Origin: Calothrix sp. NIES-4105
GTDB lineage: Bacteria; Cyanobacteriota; Cyanobacteriia; Cyanobacteriales; Nostocaceae
Assembly (NCBI RefSeq): GCF_002368415.1
Contig: NZ_AP018290.1
Span: 3,423,614-3,487,613 of the forward strand
DNA length: 64,000 nt
Direction: 5' to 3'
Below, piece by piece: positions 8,515 to 17,187 of the stretch. Under the pieces are notes generated by a model. The model had not been told where the DNA came from. It did not search any database and worked only from the letters and a program-made list of their open reading frames with translations. Each line of letters begins with the position of its first letter. The stretch's first letter is position 1. A program made the position numbers and the translations under genes.

Positions 8515-10431
8515 TCAACCACTTACGCTATTAGACATCCGAGAGGGAAGAAACGCCGGGTAGCATTCTTCGCGACGTTGATTTTGTGCTTCAATCCGTT
8601 TTTCTATTGATTCTAAACGATTTTGGAAATCTCTAAGAACTCTAATGGCTTGCGGGTCTTGAAAACTGTTCACACCAAAATCAGTAAATGCTTTTGGGTC
8701 GCGCTTGGTACCGACTAACGACATAAACTGAACTTGGGTAAGGCTTGGTTTGATTCCAGGTAGGAAACTAGTAAGGCTGTTTTCGTCAGCGAATTTCCCT
8801 TTAGTTGTAGGAATAGGCTGATAAATAGCTCCAGGCATATTAGGAATAAAAGCCATATATTGATATTGAGTCCAAGCAATGGCTGAGTGTTGGGGACCAG
8901 CAGTGAAAATAATTATTGTCAAAATGTCTATCAATTGGTCGCGGTTTGTCAGGTTTGCTGGTAATGAAACTATACCAAAACCACCTTCGCTCTTTGGTTT
9001 CCGTAAAACTTGGAACCAATTTTGTAGCTCGAAATCCTCGCGGATATCTCGGTTAGATTTATAGTAAATACCGATATATTTACTTACATAGTCTTCTAAA
9101 GCATTCCAAACGAGCAACCCGTCGTCTCGATAAGGAAAATCTGGTAAGGTATAAGGATTATCAACACCGCGCTGACGTAAATTAGTAGGAAGTGCAAAGC
9201 TGCTAAAGTTGTTGAAAAAGTCAGCTACACCTGTATCGGTAAGTTTTAGCGAGCTTTCTAAAGTACCCGGTAATATAATATCTACTGCTCCGCCCGGATT
9301 AATTAGCACTTCATCACCAAGGCTATTAATTGCCATTGTAAACTCAAAGTGAGGCTTTAAGAGTACGTTTACGGGATGCTTCGCAGCTAGTTCGCGCGCT
9401 GTTGCTAAAGCAATTGGCTCCATTACTAGATGAGTCTGTCCCAAGTGCCGATATAACTGATTGACGTAGAAATCAGCCATTTGGGTTATTAACTTGGCTA
9501 AAGTCCAATCTACTCCATCATTTGGTGTGCAAAGTAAACTTGAACCCGGCGCCTGTCCTAACTGGATAGCAATGGGGATTAGCTGAAAATCGCCACGAAT
9601 TCTTTGGGCATAATAGAGTGCAATGGGGGCACAAACAAATTGCTTTTCTTTCGGCTGAATGCTATCAAGTATTGCATAATCGGTAACAAATAAGCTGCCT
9701 TCTCGAATAGCGCTGTTGAGAGTCTTATTAATGCGCTCTCTGGTTCTTGTCGCATTTAGCACAGCTTGAAAAATTTCATCTGTTATGGCGAGTTTGCTAC
9801 GAAGATTATAATCAAGTGCTAGAACGTTCTTTAGTTCCATCGGGTTACAGCCAGAAAGCCTCTGTCGTGCGAATACCGAATCATTACGGAATGTTTTAGC
9901 GATATCGGGTAGCGGCAAAACGGGAAACAGCGCGCTGTAATCATCGAAGCTTTGAAAAGGTTTGGGGTTTTGTAAAAACGCTTGTTGATTGGCTCCTATC
10001 TTCTGCGATAAGATTACTCGGTTCTTCTCGTATCCTTCAGAAAATAATTCAGTCGCGGGTAAAGTCTTCACGCGAGCAGAATTAGGCAACCGCAACCCCA
10101 ACTGATATTCTTCACGAGTCTTTCCCAACTGCGTCAGGCGTTCTTGTTGAGTCGCTTTTGTATCATTTTGAGGTAAGCTTGGGATGCTAGGATTATTTGG
10201 TGGCTTAGGTTTTGAGGGTTTATTGTCATTAGATAGTAAAGTTTCCAAACCGGGAGTACAACCATTCGGATTATCCAATTGCTTAGGTTTTGAGGATTTA
10301 TTGTCACCGACTAGTAAAGTTTCCAAACCAGGAGTACAAGCGAAGGCCATCAGCGCCATCATGGTACGGCGCGATAATACATACTGCTCAATTAACTCTT
10401 GTCGTCGTTGTTTTGGAGTTGGTGATCTCAT
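8515..10431 (-). CDS. Bacterial lipoxygenase with altered fourth iron ligand
   Basis: This 638-residue protein inserts O2 into polyunsaturated fatty acids (oxylipin formation). The signature region NQLYRHLGQTHLVMEP, then ELAAKHPVNVLLKPHF, gives iron ligands His329 and His334 and the structural His352 and His361. The third ligand is His515 in GPQHSAIAWTQYQY, and the C-terminus SNSVSG matches the family's NSxSI end. Two departures are visible: the position of soybean Asn694 (H+4) is Ala519, and the last residue is Gly instead of Ile. The N-terminus has SRRTMMALMAFAC, which may be a weak Tat- or lipoprotein-like signal, followed by a duplicated 26-residue segment. It converges on the haloperoxidase. 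Confidence 0.88.
   Translation of the reverse strand: MRSPTPKQRRQELIEQYVLSRRTMMALMAFACTPGLETLLVGDNKSSKPKQLDNPNGCTPGLETLLSNDNKPSKPKPPNNPSIPSLPQNDTKATQQERLTQLGKTREEYQLGLRLPNSARVKTLPATELFSEGYEKNRVILSQKIGANQQAFLQNPKPFQSFDDYSALFPVLPLPDIAKTFRNDSVFARQRLSGCNPMELKNVLALDYNLRSKLAITDEIFQAVLNATRTRERINKTLNSAIREGSLFVTDYAILDSIQPKEKQFVCAPIALYYAQRIRGDFQLIPIAIQLGQAPGSSLLCTPNDGVDWTLAKLITQMADFYVNQLYRHLGQTHLVMEPIALATARELAAKHPVNVLLKPHFEFTMAINSLGDEVLINPGGAVDIILPGTLESSLKLTDTGVADFFNNFSSFALPTNLRQRGVDNPYTLPDFPYRDDGLLVWNALEDYVSKYIGIYYKSNRDIREDFELQNWFQVLRKPKSEGGFGIVSLPANLTNRDQLIDILTIIIFTAGPQHSAIAWTQYQYMAFIPNMPGAIYQPIPTTKGKFADENSLTSFLPGIKPSLTQVQFMSLVGTKRDPKAFTDFGVNSFQDPQAIRVLRDFQNRLESIEKRIEAQNQRREECYPAFLPSRMSNSVSG
10204..10339. 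repeat. 78-bp tandem duplication inside the lipoxygenase gene
   Basis: Bases 10204-10261 and 10282-10339 are nearly identical (period 78), starting CTTAGGTTTTGAGG. The repeat encodes the doubled segment CTPGLETLL...DNK.SKPK near residues 32-75. The length is a multiple of three, so the frame is kept and only the N-terminal linker is lengthened. Confidence 0.8.
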
Positions 10432-10837
10432 AAAATTTCCTCCCGGTAAAATTTAAACTTTATTAAAAAACGATACCCCGCAATTTCATCTTCAACAGTG
10501 TAAGCGTGCTTTGGGCACAGCAATTCTTTTGAAGGTAAATGAGCGTGGCGCCTCAAAATATTCGTATTTTCGTAAGGGTAATCAGGATGATTTGGCGCCC
10601 CGATAAATTTTTGAAGAATTTTAATTACGACTACACCTTACATAATAATAAGTACATTATCCTATGTGTATTTTCGGCTAATTTTATTTATAATTAACAA
10701 ATACATCAGTAATATAGATGTATTAAAAAAACTGCGTATTGATTCTTTGTTTTTATTGGCGCTGTCTCCGTAATTCTCCTAAGACATCTTGAAGCTTGGT
10801 TATGTAAACAAAAGAACAATAAGCGCGAGTTACAAAT
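10432..10837. other. Intergenic region with duplicated upstream sequence
   Basis: There is no gene. The last 65 bases, from CTAAGACATCTTGAAGCTT (about 10779) to the ATG at 10838, closely match 6413-6470 upstream of the haloperoxidase fusion. The duplication of the binding-domain gene therefore included its leader and probably its promoter. Confidence 0.6.
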
Positions 10838-11353
10838 ATGACTACTACAATTCAATGCCCAACATTCAGACCTACTTTGAGAATTGGTAACAATGGACAA
10901 GATGTTAAAGAGATGCAAAAGCGTCTTAATCAAAGATTTGCTTCAATTTACACTCCAGCTTTAGAAATCCCAGTTGATGGTGATTTTGGTTCACAGACTG
11001 AAGCTGCGCTTAAATATCTCCAATGTCTTGCTTTTTTACCTGTAAATGGTATCACCGATACAACTACCTGGAATTTTATCTGCAATGGTTCTGCTAGCTT
11101 ACCTACTTTAAAACTTAATAGTTCTGGAAACGCAGTTCAGTCCGTTCAAAGAGCTTTGTTTATATCCAATTTTTATAATGGCGCCTTTGATGGTGTCTTT
11201 GGTACCAAGACGGCACAAGCTGTCAAAGACTTCCAAACCTTTTATGGTTTGACAGTCGATGGTGTTATTGGCGCCAATACTTGGACTACTTTAATCAAGC
11301 TCGATAGCCATATAGACCGCTGCTACTGTGATTATTACGGTGGCGGTTGTTAG
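10838..11353 (+). CDS. Two-repeat peptidoglycan-binding protein, paralogue of the fusion's N-terminus
   Basis: All 171 residues align with the first 155 or so of the haloperoxidase fusion at 6471: same start MTTTIQCPTF, the same two PG_binding_1 repeats (VDGDFGSQTEAALKYLQ and GTKTAQAVKDFQTFYGLTVD), and the same end KLDSHIDRCY. It then stops after CDYYGGGC, without a catalytic domain. It probably binds cell-wall glycan. It arose by duplication of the fusion gene or is the donor of the fusion's N-terminus; the two copies bracket the lipoxygenase gene. Confidence 0.85.
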   Translation: MTTTIQCPTFRPTLRIGNNGQDVKEMQKRLNQRFASIYTPALEIPVDGDFGSQTEAALKYLQCLAFLPVNGITDTTTWNFICNGSASLPTLKLNSSGNAVQSVQRALFISNFYNGAFDGVFGTKTAQAVKDFQTFYGLTVDGVIGANTWTTLIKLDSHIDRCYCDYYGGGC

Positions 11354-11517
11354 TAATCTTTTGTTGGGTGAAGGCTTTACATAACCCAACATAAACAAAG
11401 GCATTTATTAAGATTTGTATTCTTAATTTAAGTATTTATCCGGAAACCTCATACTTGCTGCATGTATTCAATACACGACTCTTCGGCGTATCATCCATGC
11501 AGCATTGCCCAGTAATT

Positions 11518-11694
11518 ATGCTCAAAATAAATCGCAAAACTTCGCCCTTCTTCCTCCCCTTAACTTTATTACTGGTGATTTTCCTTGCTGCCCCGTGGGT
11601 AAATGCAGAAGAAGTAGACAAAGAAAAACCTATACTTGCTTCCCCCATTCATAACTATCTATTTCCTCCAATGAGATACTTATGCAAGTTTTAG
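11518..11694 (+). CDS. Short putative secreted peptide
   Basis: From ATG 11518 the frame gives MLKINRKTSPFFLPL, a hydrophobic run and a possible signal cleavage after WVNA, then only about 29 residues. No homologue is recognised. It could be the 5' remnant of a longer secreted-protein gene. The frame could also be read from an ATG farther upstream at 11461, but the signal peptide favours 11518. Confidence 0.3.
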   Translation: MLKINRKTSPFFLPLTLLLVIFLAAPWVNAEEVDKEKPILASPIHNYLFPPMRYLCKF

Positions 11695-11806
11695 AGATGC
11701 ACGCATTGATAGAATAGGTGTACTGCGAATAGCCCTTCTTAGCTTTCAGGTGTTTTTTCAATGTAAGCCTTACAGTGGCTCAGTCTGACCCAGCGAAATT
11801 CGACAG

Positions 11807-12232
11807 TTAGAGTTGTTGGCAAAAAGCTGCACCATCAGCAGCAGCAACTTCAGCTGCTCTAGCCTCGTCTTTAGTCCTTACCAAATAAATATTATTGTCT
11901 TGACGCAAGATTGACTGATTTTTCAGTTCGCCTGTTTTGAACCGGAAACCTTTACGGAAAGAAACATATTTACCACCTACCAAGTTTTTAGATATGTTTG
12001 TGGGCTTCTTGCCAACAGCACGTGATTGAATAGTATAAGTTTTGTTTTTATTCAAAGTAATTTTAAAAATGGTGGGACTAAAACCTCGACATTCAAAGGA
12101 AGTAACTTCTGGGCGCCTTTGCCCTTGAGTCCCTTGAGATGGGTTTTGAGCGAAAGAAGGAGAAAAGCTAGATAGAATTGTTGTAACACAAACCAACAAG
12201 CTAGTAGTTGGAATTAAAAATGATTTTTGCAT
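11807..12232 (-). CDS. Secreted hypothetical protein with two cysteines
   Basis: The 141-residue protein has a clear signal peptide (MQKSFLIPTTSLLVCVTTIL, cleavage near SFAQ), then a mature part rich in Lys and Arg with one early Cys (FECRG) and one near the C-terminus (AAFCQQL) that could form a disulfide. I do not recognise the family. It is monocistronic, with more than 1 kb of repeats upstream. Confidence 0.7.
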   Translation of the reverse strand: MQKSFLIPTTSLLVCVTTILSSFSPSFAQNPSQGTQGQRRPEVTSFECRGFSPTIFKITLNKNKTYTIQSRAVGKKPTNISKNLVGGKYVSFRKGFRFKTGELKNQSILRQDNNIYLVRTKDEARAAEVAAADGAAFCQQL

Positions 12233-12468
12233 TTGTTTAATTAGAATTTTTAACCTAAATCACTAGTGATAAAAAATACTTTCTGTATACAAATAATTGG
12301 AATTAAAAATCACATTATACATATACAGATACTACTAGCAGAGTAATTTGCTAGCATATGTATTTTAGAAAACACATATACCTTTTGACAGTACCCGTCG
12401 GGGTACTATTAATACGCCTCGGATTAATTTATAATCAGGCGCCTGCTTTCGCATCGCGCTTAAATACA

Positions 12469-12498
12469 GTACTACTGGTTAATTTAAACCAGTAGTAC
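12469..12498. repeat. GTACTACTGGTT hairpin copy
   Basis: GTACTACTGGTT and AACCAGTAGTAC form a perfect 12-base stem with a 6-base loop. It belongs to the family described at 8326. This copy lies in the repeat island and not between convergent genes. Confidence 0.75.
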
Positions 12499-12777
12499 CA
12501 TTTTAGAGCATTTGCCCATCACTTATAATTCACAAGTACTATATTATGTGTTGCCATAAAAGTATGTACGTTGTTCCTTCCCAGCCACTAAACTTATAGT
12601 AGTAAGAGCTTGAAGCATTATTTGATGGGGTTTGAGCCTGCAACAATACCCCAAAATTAATCACACAGACCACTACTAGTTCATGTCATAAGTTTTGGTG
12701 TAATGTATTTTTTACCACAGAGACACAGAGGACGCAGAGTACTTGAGTTAAGAGAGTTCGCTCATTAGGCGCCTACA

Positions 12778-12828
12778 CCCCAAAATTAATGACATGGAGT
12801 ACTACTGCTCCATGTCATAAGTTTTGGG
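12778..12828. repeat. CCCCAAAATTAATGACATGG palindromic repeat
   Basis: An outer arm CCCCAAAA/TTTTGGG and an inner 9-base stem GACATGGAG/CTCCATGTC enclose the loop TACTACTG. A second copy is at 12649-12698 and a half copy starts at 12893. Confidence 0.7.
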
Positions 12829-13108
12829 ATGTTCACTTCTTAAAAATTCTTTCTTTGTGTCCTTTGTGTCTTTGTGGTTCATTCCTCCAACTCCCCAAAA
12901 TTAATGACACAAACTACTAGTAGCACCAAATATAAGCTATTTCAAGCCAGATAATGCTTTTGTTCTATATAAGTGTTAACCAGTAGTACCAAAAATAAGG
13001 AATTTAAAGTATTATAATGCTTTTGTTCTATATAAGTATTAACCAGTAGTACTTACTTGGCGCCAGTTGAATAATCATCGTGAATGCAGTACCACTAGTT
13101 AAAGTTAA

Positions 13109-13273
13109 CTGACCGGAATGCACTTCTACGTATAAAAACTGAATATAAAAAATCTACGTTTTTAATATTACTTATATTATTAATCCATTTTAATGGATTT
13201 CAACTATTAGCCTATGGGTTTTAACCATAGGCGGTTATAAGCGTAGTTAAAAATTTGGCAATTAATATTACAT
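13109..13273. mobile_element. MITE-like element, copy A
   Basis: This non-coding unit of about 165 bases begins CTGACCGGAATGCACTTCTAC, contains small hairpins such as TCCATTTTAATGGA and the GCCTATGG / CCATAGGC pair, and ends near AATATTACATA. Copy B with the same order of blocks lies at 22295-22461. It has no ORF, so it would be mobilised in trans or be a structured RNA repeat. Confidence 0.55.
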
Positions 13274-13279
13274 ACTGCG

Positions 13280-14101
13280 TTATTTTAGTATGGACGCTAA
13301 ATGTACTGCATAAGAGCGAGTCAGAGGTGGCAAAATAGCCATAAGCAAGCGGGCATTGAAAGAGAAGCGTTTCTTAAACTCTGGAAAATGCCAGATATAC
13401 CGAGAATCAGTAATTTTGTATCGAGAGTCCCAAGCTTCTATATCTTTAATATTCTTGATACCCCATTGGAATTTTGCAGAAGTGTGTTTTACTGCTTCGT
13501 AGCTTCTGCGGTTTTTGATAATAAATGGTGAAGCAGCATCAAATACTAGATACGAACCTGGGAATTCCTGCGCTAAGATTGCAAAGAGTGTTTTTACCTG
13601 TTCCTCTGTAAAGTAAAGCAATACCCCCTCAGCAATAAATAATTTTGGTGAATTTGGGCTATTTTGTTTGACCTGATTTATCCATTCTGGTTCTAGCACA
13701 GAACCGCTAATGAAATGTCGGCGCCCGCTTTCTTCAAAGAAATGTCTTCTTACAGCTATTGCATCAGGCAAATCTAAATCAAACCAATACAATTGTCCGT
13801 TATCAAGCCGCTCAAATCGAGTATCCAAACCGGCGCCAATTTCCACGATTGTAGATTGTGGATTTTGTTGGATAAAATGTTGTGTCAATTCGTCAATAGC
13901 TTTACCTCGAATGCACATCATCACCTGGGTGCTTTTCGCTGCTTTAAACTTGTCGAAATCATAATCTAGTTGAGAAACTATTTCTTTGGCTTTTGCATCG
14001 TACAATATCGGTTTTGGCTGACTTGCTTCTACCGCGCGCGACCATAGAGGGATTAATAAAGTTTCTTGAACTATTCCCAAATTTACTGTTTGTTTATTCA
14101 T
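13280..14101 (-). CDS. PPM1/LCMT-family (TcmP-like) carboxyl O-methyltransferase
   Basis: This class I SAM methyltransferase of the leucine-carboxyl-methyltransferase family has VEIGAGLDTRFERL (SAM loop), YWFDLDLPDAIAVRRHFF and FIAEGVLLYFTEEQVKTLF, the three family blocks. Members such as PPM1 and TcmP methylate carboxyl groups to esters. The start at 14101 is preferred because its ATG overlaps the stop of the upstream oxygenase by 8 bases (ATGAATAA), implying translational coupling; an in-frame ATG at 14119 is the alternative. Its place directly behind a carotenoid oxygenase and opposite an aldehyde dehydrogenase suggests that an apocarotenoic acid is its substrate, which is inference. Confidence 0.82.
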   Translation of the reverse strand: MNKQTVNLGIVQETLLIPLWSRAVEASQPKPILYDAKAKEIVSQLDYDFDKFKAAKSTQVMMCIRGKAIDELTQHFIQQNPQSTIVEIGAGLDTRFERLDNGQLYWFDLDLPDAIAVRRHFFEESGRRHFISGSVLEPEWINQVKQNSPNSPKLFIAEGVLLYFTEEQVKTLFAILAQEFPGSYLVFDAASPFIIKNRRSYEAVKHTSAKFQWGIKNIKDIEAWDSRYKITDSRYIWHFPEFKKRFSFNARLLMAILPPLTRSYAVHLASILK

Positions 14102-15566
14102 ATTTTTTAAATATTCCATGAAATCCCAAGGGAATTACACTCGGTAATCCTAATTTACAAACAGGTTCATCATCTAGATGTTCGCTGTCAAAAATCCATA
14201 CTTCGCTTGTGTGGTTATTGCCATCATAAACTATTGTTAAAAGCCACCCTGATTGGGGATTTATAGGATTTGCTACGTAGGTAGGTTCTAAAGGATAACG
14301 GTTCTCTCCTAAGTCGGCAATTGTCAAAGAATCGGTTTTGTAATCAATACGCGCGATAGCATTAAAAAATTCCTCTGTGGTATTCGTTCCTTTTCCAAAT
14401 CCCAAAAAATATGTATATTGCCATTTCTGTCCAGTTTCTAACGGTGATACCATTGGAAATTCAGCTAAATGATTATATCCTTTCTCAACTGCCTTTACCT
14501 TGCCTGTTTTAGGATTCAAAATTAACTGCCATAATCCTGATTTTGTTGGTGTTTGTAGCTCTCCAGTTGGCAATTCCTTTAGACGTTGATTGATATTAAA
14601 GTCTTCATAGCCAGCAAAATCTATCATTACCATACCGTTATCATCTACATAGCCGTTACCAAAGTGCCAAAGAAAAAATCCTTCAGTTTCATTACGGCTA
14701 ACTAGAGATAAGGTTTGTTTATCAAATACCAAAATTTGTGTTCCTGATTTCGGTTCCCAGGTCATAGAATTACCATAACTACGCAATCCTAAACCAACAG
14801 GCAATCCATGTACTTTAACTGGAGGAATGAAAAATATGAGATATTGCCCAGCTAACACGAAATCATGTACTAAAGGAAGCCAATCAAGGGGAAATGCTTT
14901 TGATACTAATATTTTACCAGTAGAGTCAGATTTATAAAGATTCAAACTACCTTTGAATTTACCTGTGACACCAAAATTAAAAATCTCTCCGGTTTGAGGG
15001 TCGCGTTTGGGATGTGCGGAATAAGTTAAACCCCCTTTTAAGGCGCCTAAATTATCTATACCTTTTGTTTCTAACGTTTCTAAGTCGAGTGCATGGGGTT
15101 TACCACCCTCCCACAACGCCAAAAGCTTATCGGGTAAAGCGATAACAGCAGTGTTAGCGACATTTTTTAGGGGTCTTAAGAAGTGATTCCAGAATCGTCC
15201 AGGTGCAATCATTCCATAATTGCCATACAAAAGTTTGCCCGCTACGACTTCATGTTGATACCCCTTGGTTTGTACGTAGCGGTATAAACCAGTGGCGCCA
15301 TCATCACCAAAATGAACCCTAAGAATTGCTCCATCGCCATCAAACCAGTGTCCTACATGGATACCACCACGAGAGAGGCGCCCTGGTCCAATGCGATAAA
15401 GTGTACCCCGTAAACATTCTGGTATTTTGCCTTCTAAAACAGGCAAAGGTGTGGGGGGAAACTCTTCACCTGGTTCGACAATCGCCTGCTTCCAAGCTCT
15501 ATGTGTATTTTTTAACTCTTTTCCTAACTTAGTTTCAAAATCTAAAAATGCTGAGTTTTGTACCAT
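14094..15566 (-). CDS. Carotenoid/apocarotenoid cleavage oxygenase (RPE65/ACO family)
   Basis: This is a 490-residue non-haem iron dioxygenase, the same length as Synechocystis apocarotenoid oxygenase. The four iron-binding histidines are all found: His185 (SAHPKRDP), His234 (PLVHDFV), His301 (FLWHFGN) and His483 (PLGFHGIF). The second-shell Glu369 (HLAEFP) and the early blocks GTLYRIGPGRLSRGG and HWFDGDGAILRV are also present. It would cleave a double bond of a carotenoid or apocarotenal and release aldehydes. It forms an operon with the methyltransferase and diverges from a CrtI-type gene; the 106-base gap between 15566 and 15673 must hold both promoters. The cleavage position cannot be read from sequence. 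Confidence 0.9.
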   Translation of the reverse strand: MVQNSAFLDFETKLGKELKNTHRAWKQAIVEPGEEFPPTPLPVLEGKIPECLRGTLYRIGPGRLSRGGIHVGHWFDGDGAILRVHFGDDGATGLYRYVQTKGYQHEVVAGKLLYGNYGMIAPGRFWNHFLRPLKNVANTAVIALPDKLLALWEGGKPHALDLETLETKGIDNLGALKGGLTYSAHPKRDPQTGEIFNFGVTGKFKGSLNLYKSDSTGKILVSKAFPLDWLPLVHDFVLAGQYLIFFIPPVKVHGLPVGLGLRSYGNSMTWEPKSGTQILVFDKQTLSLVSRNETEGFFLWHFGNGYVDDNGMVMIDFAGYEDFNINQRLKELPTGELQTPTKSGLWQLILNPKTGKVKAVEKGYNHLAEFPMVSPLETGQKWQYTYFLGFGKGTNTTEEFFNAIARIDYKTDSLTIADLGENRYPLEPTYVANPINPQSGWLLTIVYDGNNHTSEVWIFDSEHLDDEPVCKLGLPSVIPLGFHGIFKKYE

Positions 15567-15672
15567 AAATCTTAAAAATTTAAATAACTATGAAATTTGT
15601 TATTAAATGCCCTCTATTGGGAATCTTAAGTCTATAAAGATACTAATGTTTCAGTAATATCCACAAAATATT

Positions 15673-17160
15673 ATGAAGATTGTGATAATTGGTAGTGGAT
15701 TCGGTGGTTTATCTGCAGCGATTCGACTACAGGCACAAGGACACAAAGTCACACTGGTAGAAAAGCAGTCAGAACCTGGCGGTCGTGCTTATGTGTATAC
15801 TCTAGATGGTTTTACCTTTGATGCGGGACCAACAATCATTACAGCGCCCTATTTGCTTGATGAATTATTCCAAATCAATGGGAGAAGAGTAGAAGATTAT
15901 GTGCAACTAGTTCAGCTTGACCCTTTTTACAACATTCGTTTTAGTGATGGGTCAGTTTTTCACCTTACTGGCAACCGCGAATATATTTTGCAGCAGATTC
16001 GCTCGTTTAATTCCCAAGATATTCAAGGCTATTATCGCTTTGAGCAAGCTTTGGAGAAAATTTTCAAAAAAGTTATGCCACTGATGGAACAACCGTTGAA
16101 CAATTTTTGCGAATTGATAAAATTTGCTCCTAACATAATTGGTTTACAGCCTTTACAATCGGTTGCTAGTTTCGTTAATCAATATTTTCAAGATGAGCGG
16201 CTACAACAAGTTTTTAGTTTTCATCCTCTTTGGATAGGTAGTAATCCCTTTACAACTTCTTCAATCTTTACCACAATTCATGAATTGGAAAGAAAGTTCG
16301 GTGTATGGTTTGCTATGGGAGGAACAGGAGCCTTAGTTAATGCTTTGGTGCAACTTTTTTGTGAACTTGGGGGTAAGTTATTACTCAATACACCAGTAGC
16401 TGAAATTGCAATGAATTATAAAACTGGTTATGCCACAGGCGCCATTTTAGCGAATGGTAAATATTTACCATCTGATATAGTTGTAAGTAATGCTGATGTC
16501 GCTTTTACTTATATGAATTTAGTGCCAGCAAAGTTTCGACATCATTATAGTCTTAGTAAATTTGAACGAATGCGTCATTCAATGTCTGTGTTTGTGATTT
16601 ACTTTGGTACAAATCGTCGTTATCAGCATATGGCACATCATGAAATGCTGATGGCGCCTGAATATCACAACTTTATGCAAGACATCTTTGAACGTAAGCA
16701 TTTACCGTCATACTTTTGTTTGTACTTACATCGTCCAACTGCTACCGATGCGTCATTAGCACCCCTTGGATGTGAGTCTTGGTATGCTCTTGTCCCCGTG
16801 CCAAACTTAAGTGGACAGACAGACTGGGAAGCAAACTCCAAGCCATTTCGGAATAAAGTAATTCAGCATCTTGAACACTGTTATTTGCCAGATTTATCAA
16901 AACATATAGTCACCGAGCATAGTATTAATCCTTTATATTTTCGCGATACACTCAACAGTTTCCAAGGAAGTGCTTTTGCAATGGAATCAACTTTTAGACA
17001 GTCTGGTTGGTTTCGTCCGCATCATCAAAGTGAAGATATTCCTAACCTATATTTTGTAGGCGCCGGAACTCATCCAGGTGCAGGACTGCCAAGTGTGATG
17101 ACTTCTGGCAAAATTGTCGCACGAATGATTGGCAAAGCTGGGGAAAGCGCCAATAGTTAA
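15673..17160 (+). CDS. CrtI-type carotenoid desaturase/oxidoreductase
   Basis: This 495-residue FAD protein has the N-terminal dinucleotide motif VIIGSGFGGLSAAIRL and EPGGRAY. Its C-terminal CrtI signature is NLYFVGAGTHPGAGLPSVM followed by TSGKIVARMI, with FTFDAGPTIITAPYL near the substrate entrance. This is the bacterial phytoene/diapophytoene desaturase family (CrtI, CrtN, CrtD, CrtO). Most cyanobacteria desaturate phytoene with CrtP, CrtQ and CrtH, so a CrtI-type protein beside a cleavage oxygenase and an ALDH more likely serves a specialised carotenoid. It is followed after 27 bases by the ALDH gene, probably in one transcript. Which family branch it belongs to needs a tree. Confidence 0.87.
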   Translation: MKIVIIGSGFGGLSAAIRLQAQGHKVTLVEKQSEPGGRAYVYTLDGFTFDAGPTIITAPYLLDELFQINGRRVEDYVQLVQLDPFYNIRFSDGSVFHLTGNREYILQQIRSFNSQDIQGYYRFEQALEKIFKKVMPLMEQPLNNFCELIKFAPNIIGLQPLQSVASFVNQYFQDERLQQVFSFHPLWIGSNPFTTSSIFTTIHELERKFGVWFAMGGTGALVNALVQLFCELGGKLLLNTPVAEIAMNYKTGYATGAILANGKYLPSDIVVSNADVAFTYMNLVPAKFRHHYSLSKFERMRHSMSVFVIYFGTNRRYQHMAHHEMLMAPEYHNFMQDIFERKHLPSYFCLYLHRPTATDASLAPLGCESWYALVPVPNLSGQTDWEANSKPFRNKVIQHLEHCYLPDLSKHIVTEHSINPLYFRDTLNSFQGSAFAMESTFRQSGWFRPHHQSEDIPNLYFVGAGTHPGAGLPSVMTSGKIVARMIGKAGESANS

Positions 17161-17187
17161 ACTCAAATATTATCATTTTTATAAACT

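Larger units (their letters stand above)
12233..13279. repeat. Repeat island of about 1 kb without genes
   Basis: No coding sequence is visible. The island contains a GTACTACTGGTT hairpin (12469-12498). It has two and a half copies of a CCCCAAAATTAATGACA palindrome, of which 12778-12828 forms a 9-base stem GACATGGAG/CTCCATGTC. It also has both arms of the ACCACAGAGACACAGAG family (12708-12745 and 12847-12885) and a direct repeat of about 40 bases (12951-12990 and 13014-13053) ending in TTAACCAGTAGTAC. A MITE-like element lies at 13109-13273. The elements appear nested. Confidence 0.7.

Noticed and set aside
15567-15672. Specific carotenoid-responsive operator between the oxygenase and CrtI-type genes
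   Set aside because: The spacer is AT-rich and shows no clear palindrome; I can only state that it must hold both promoters.
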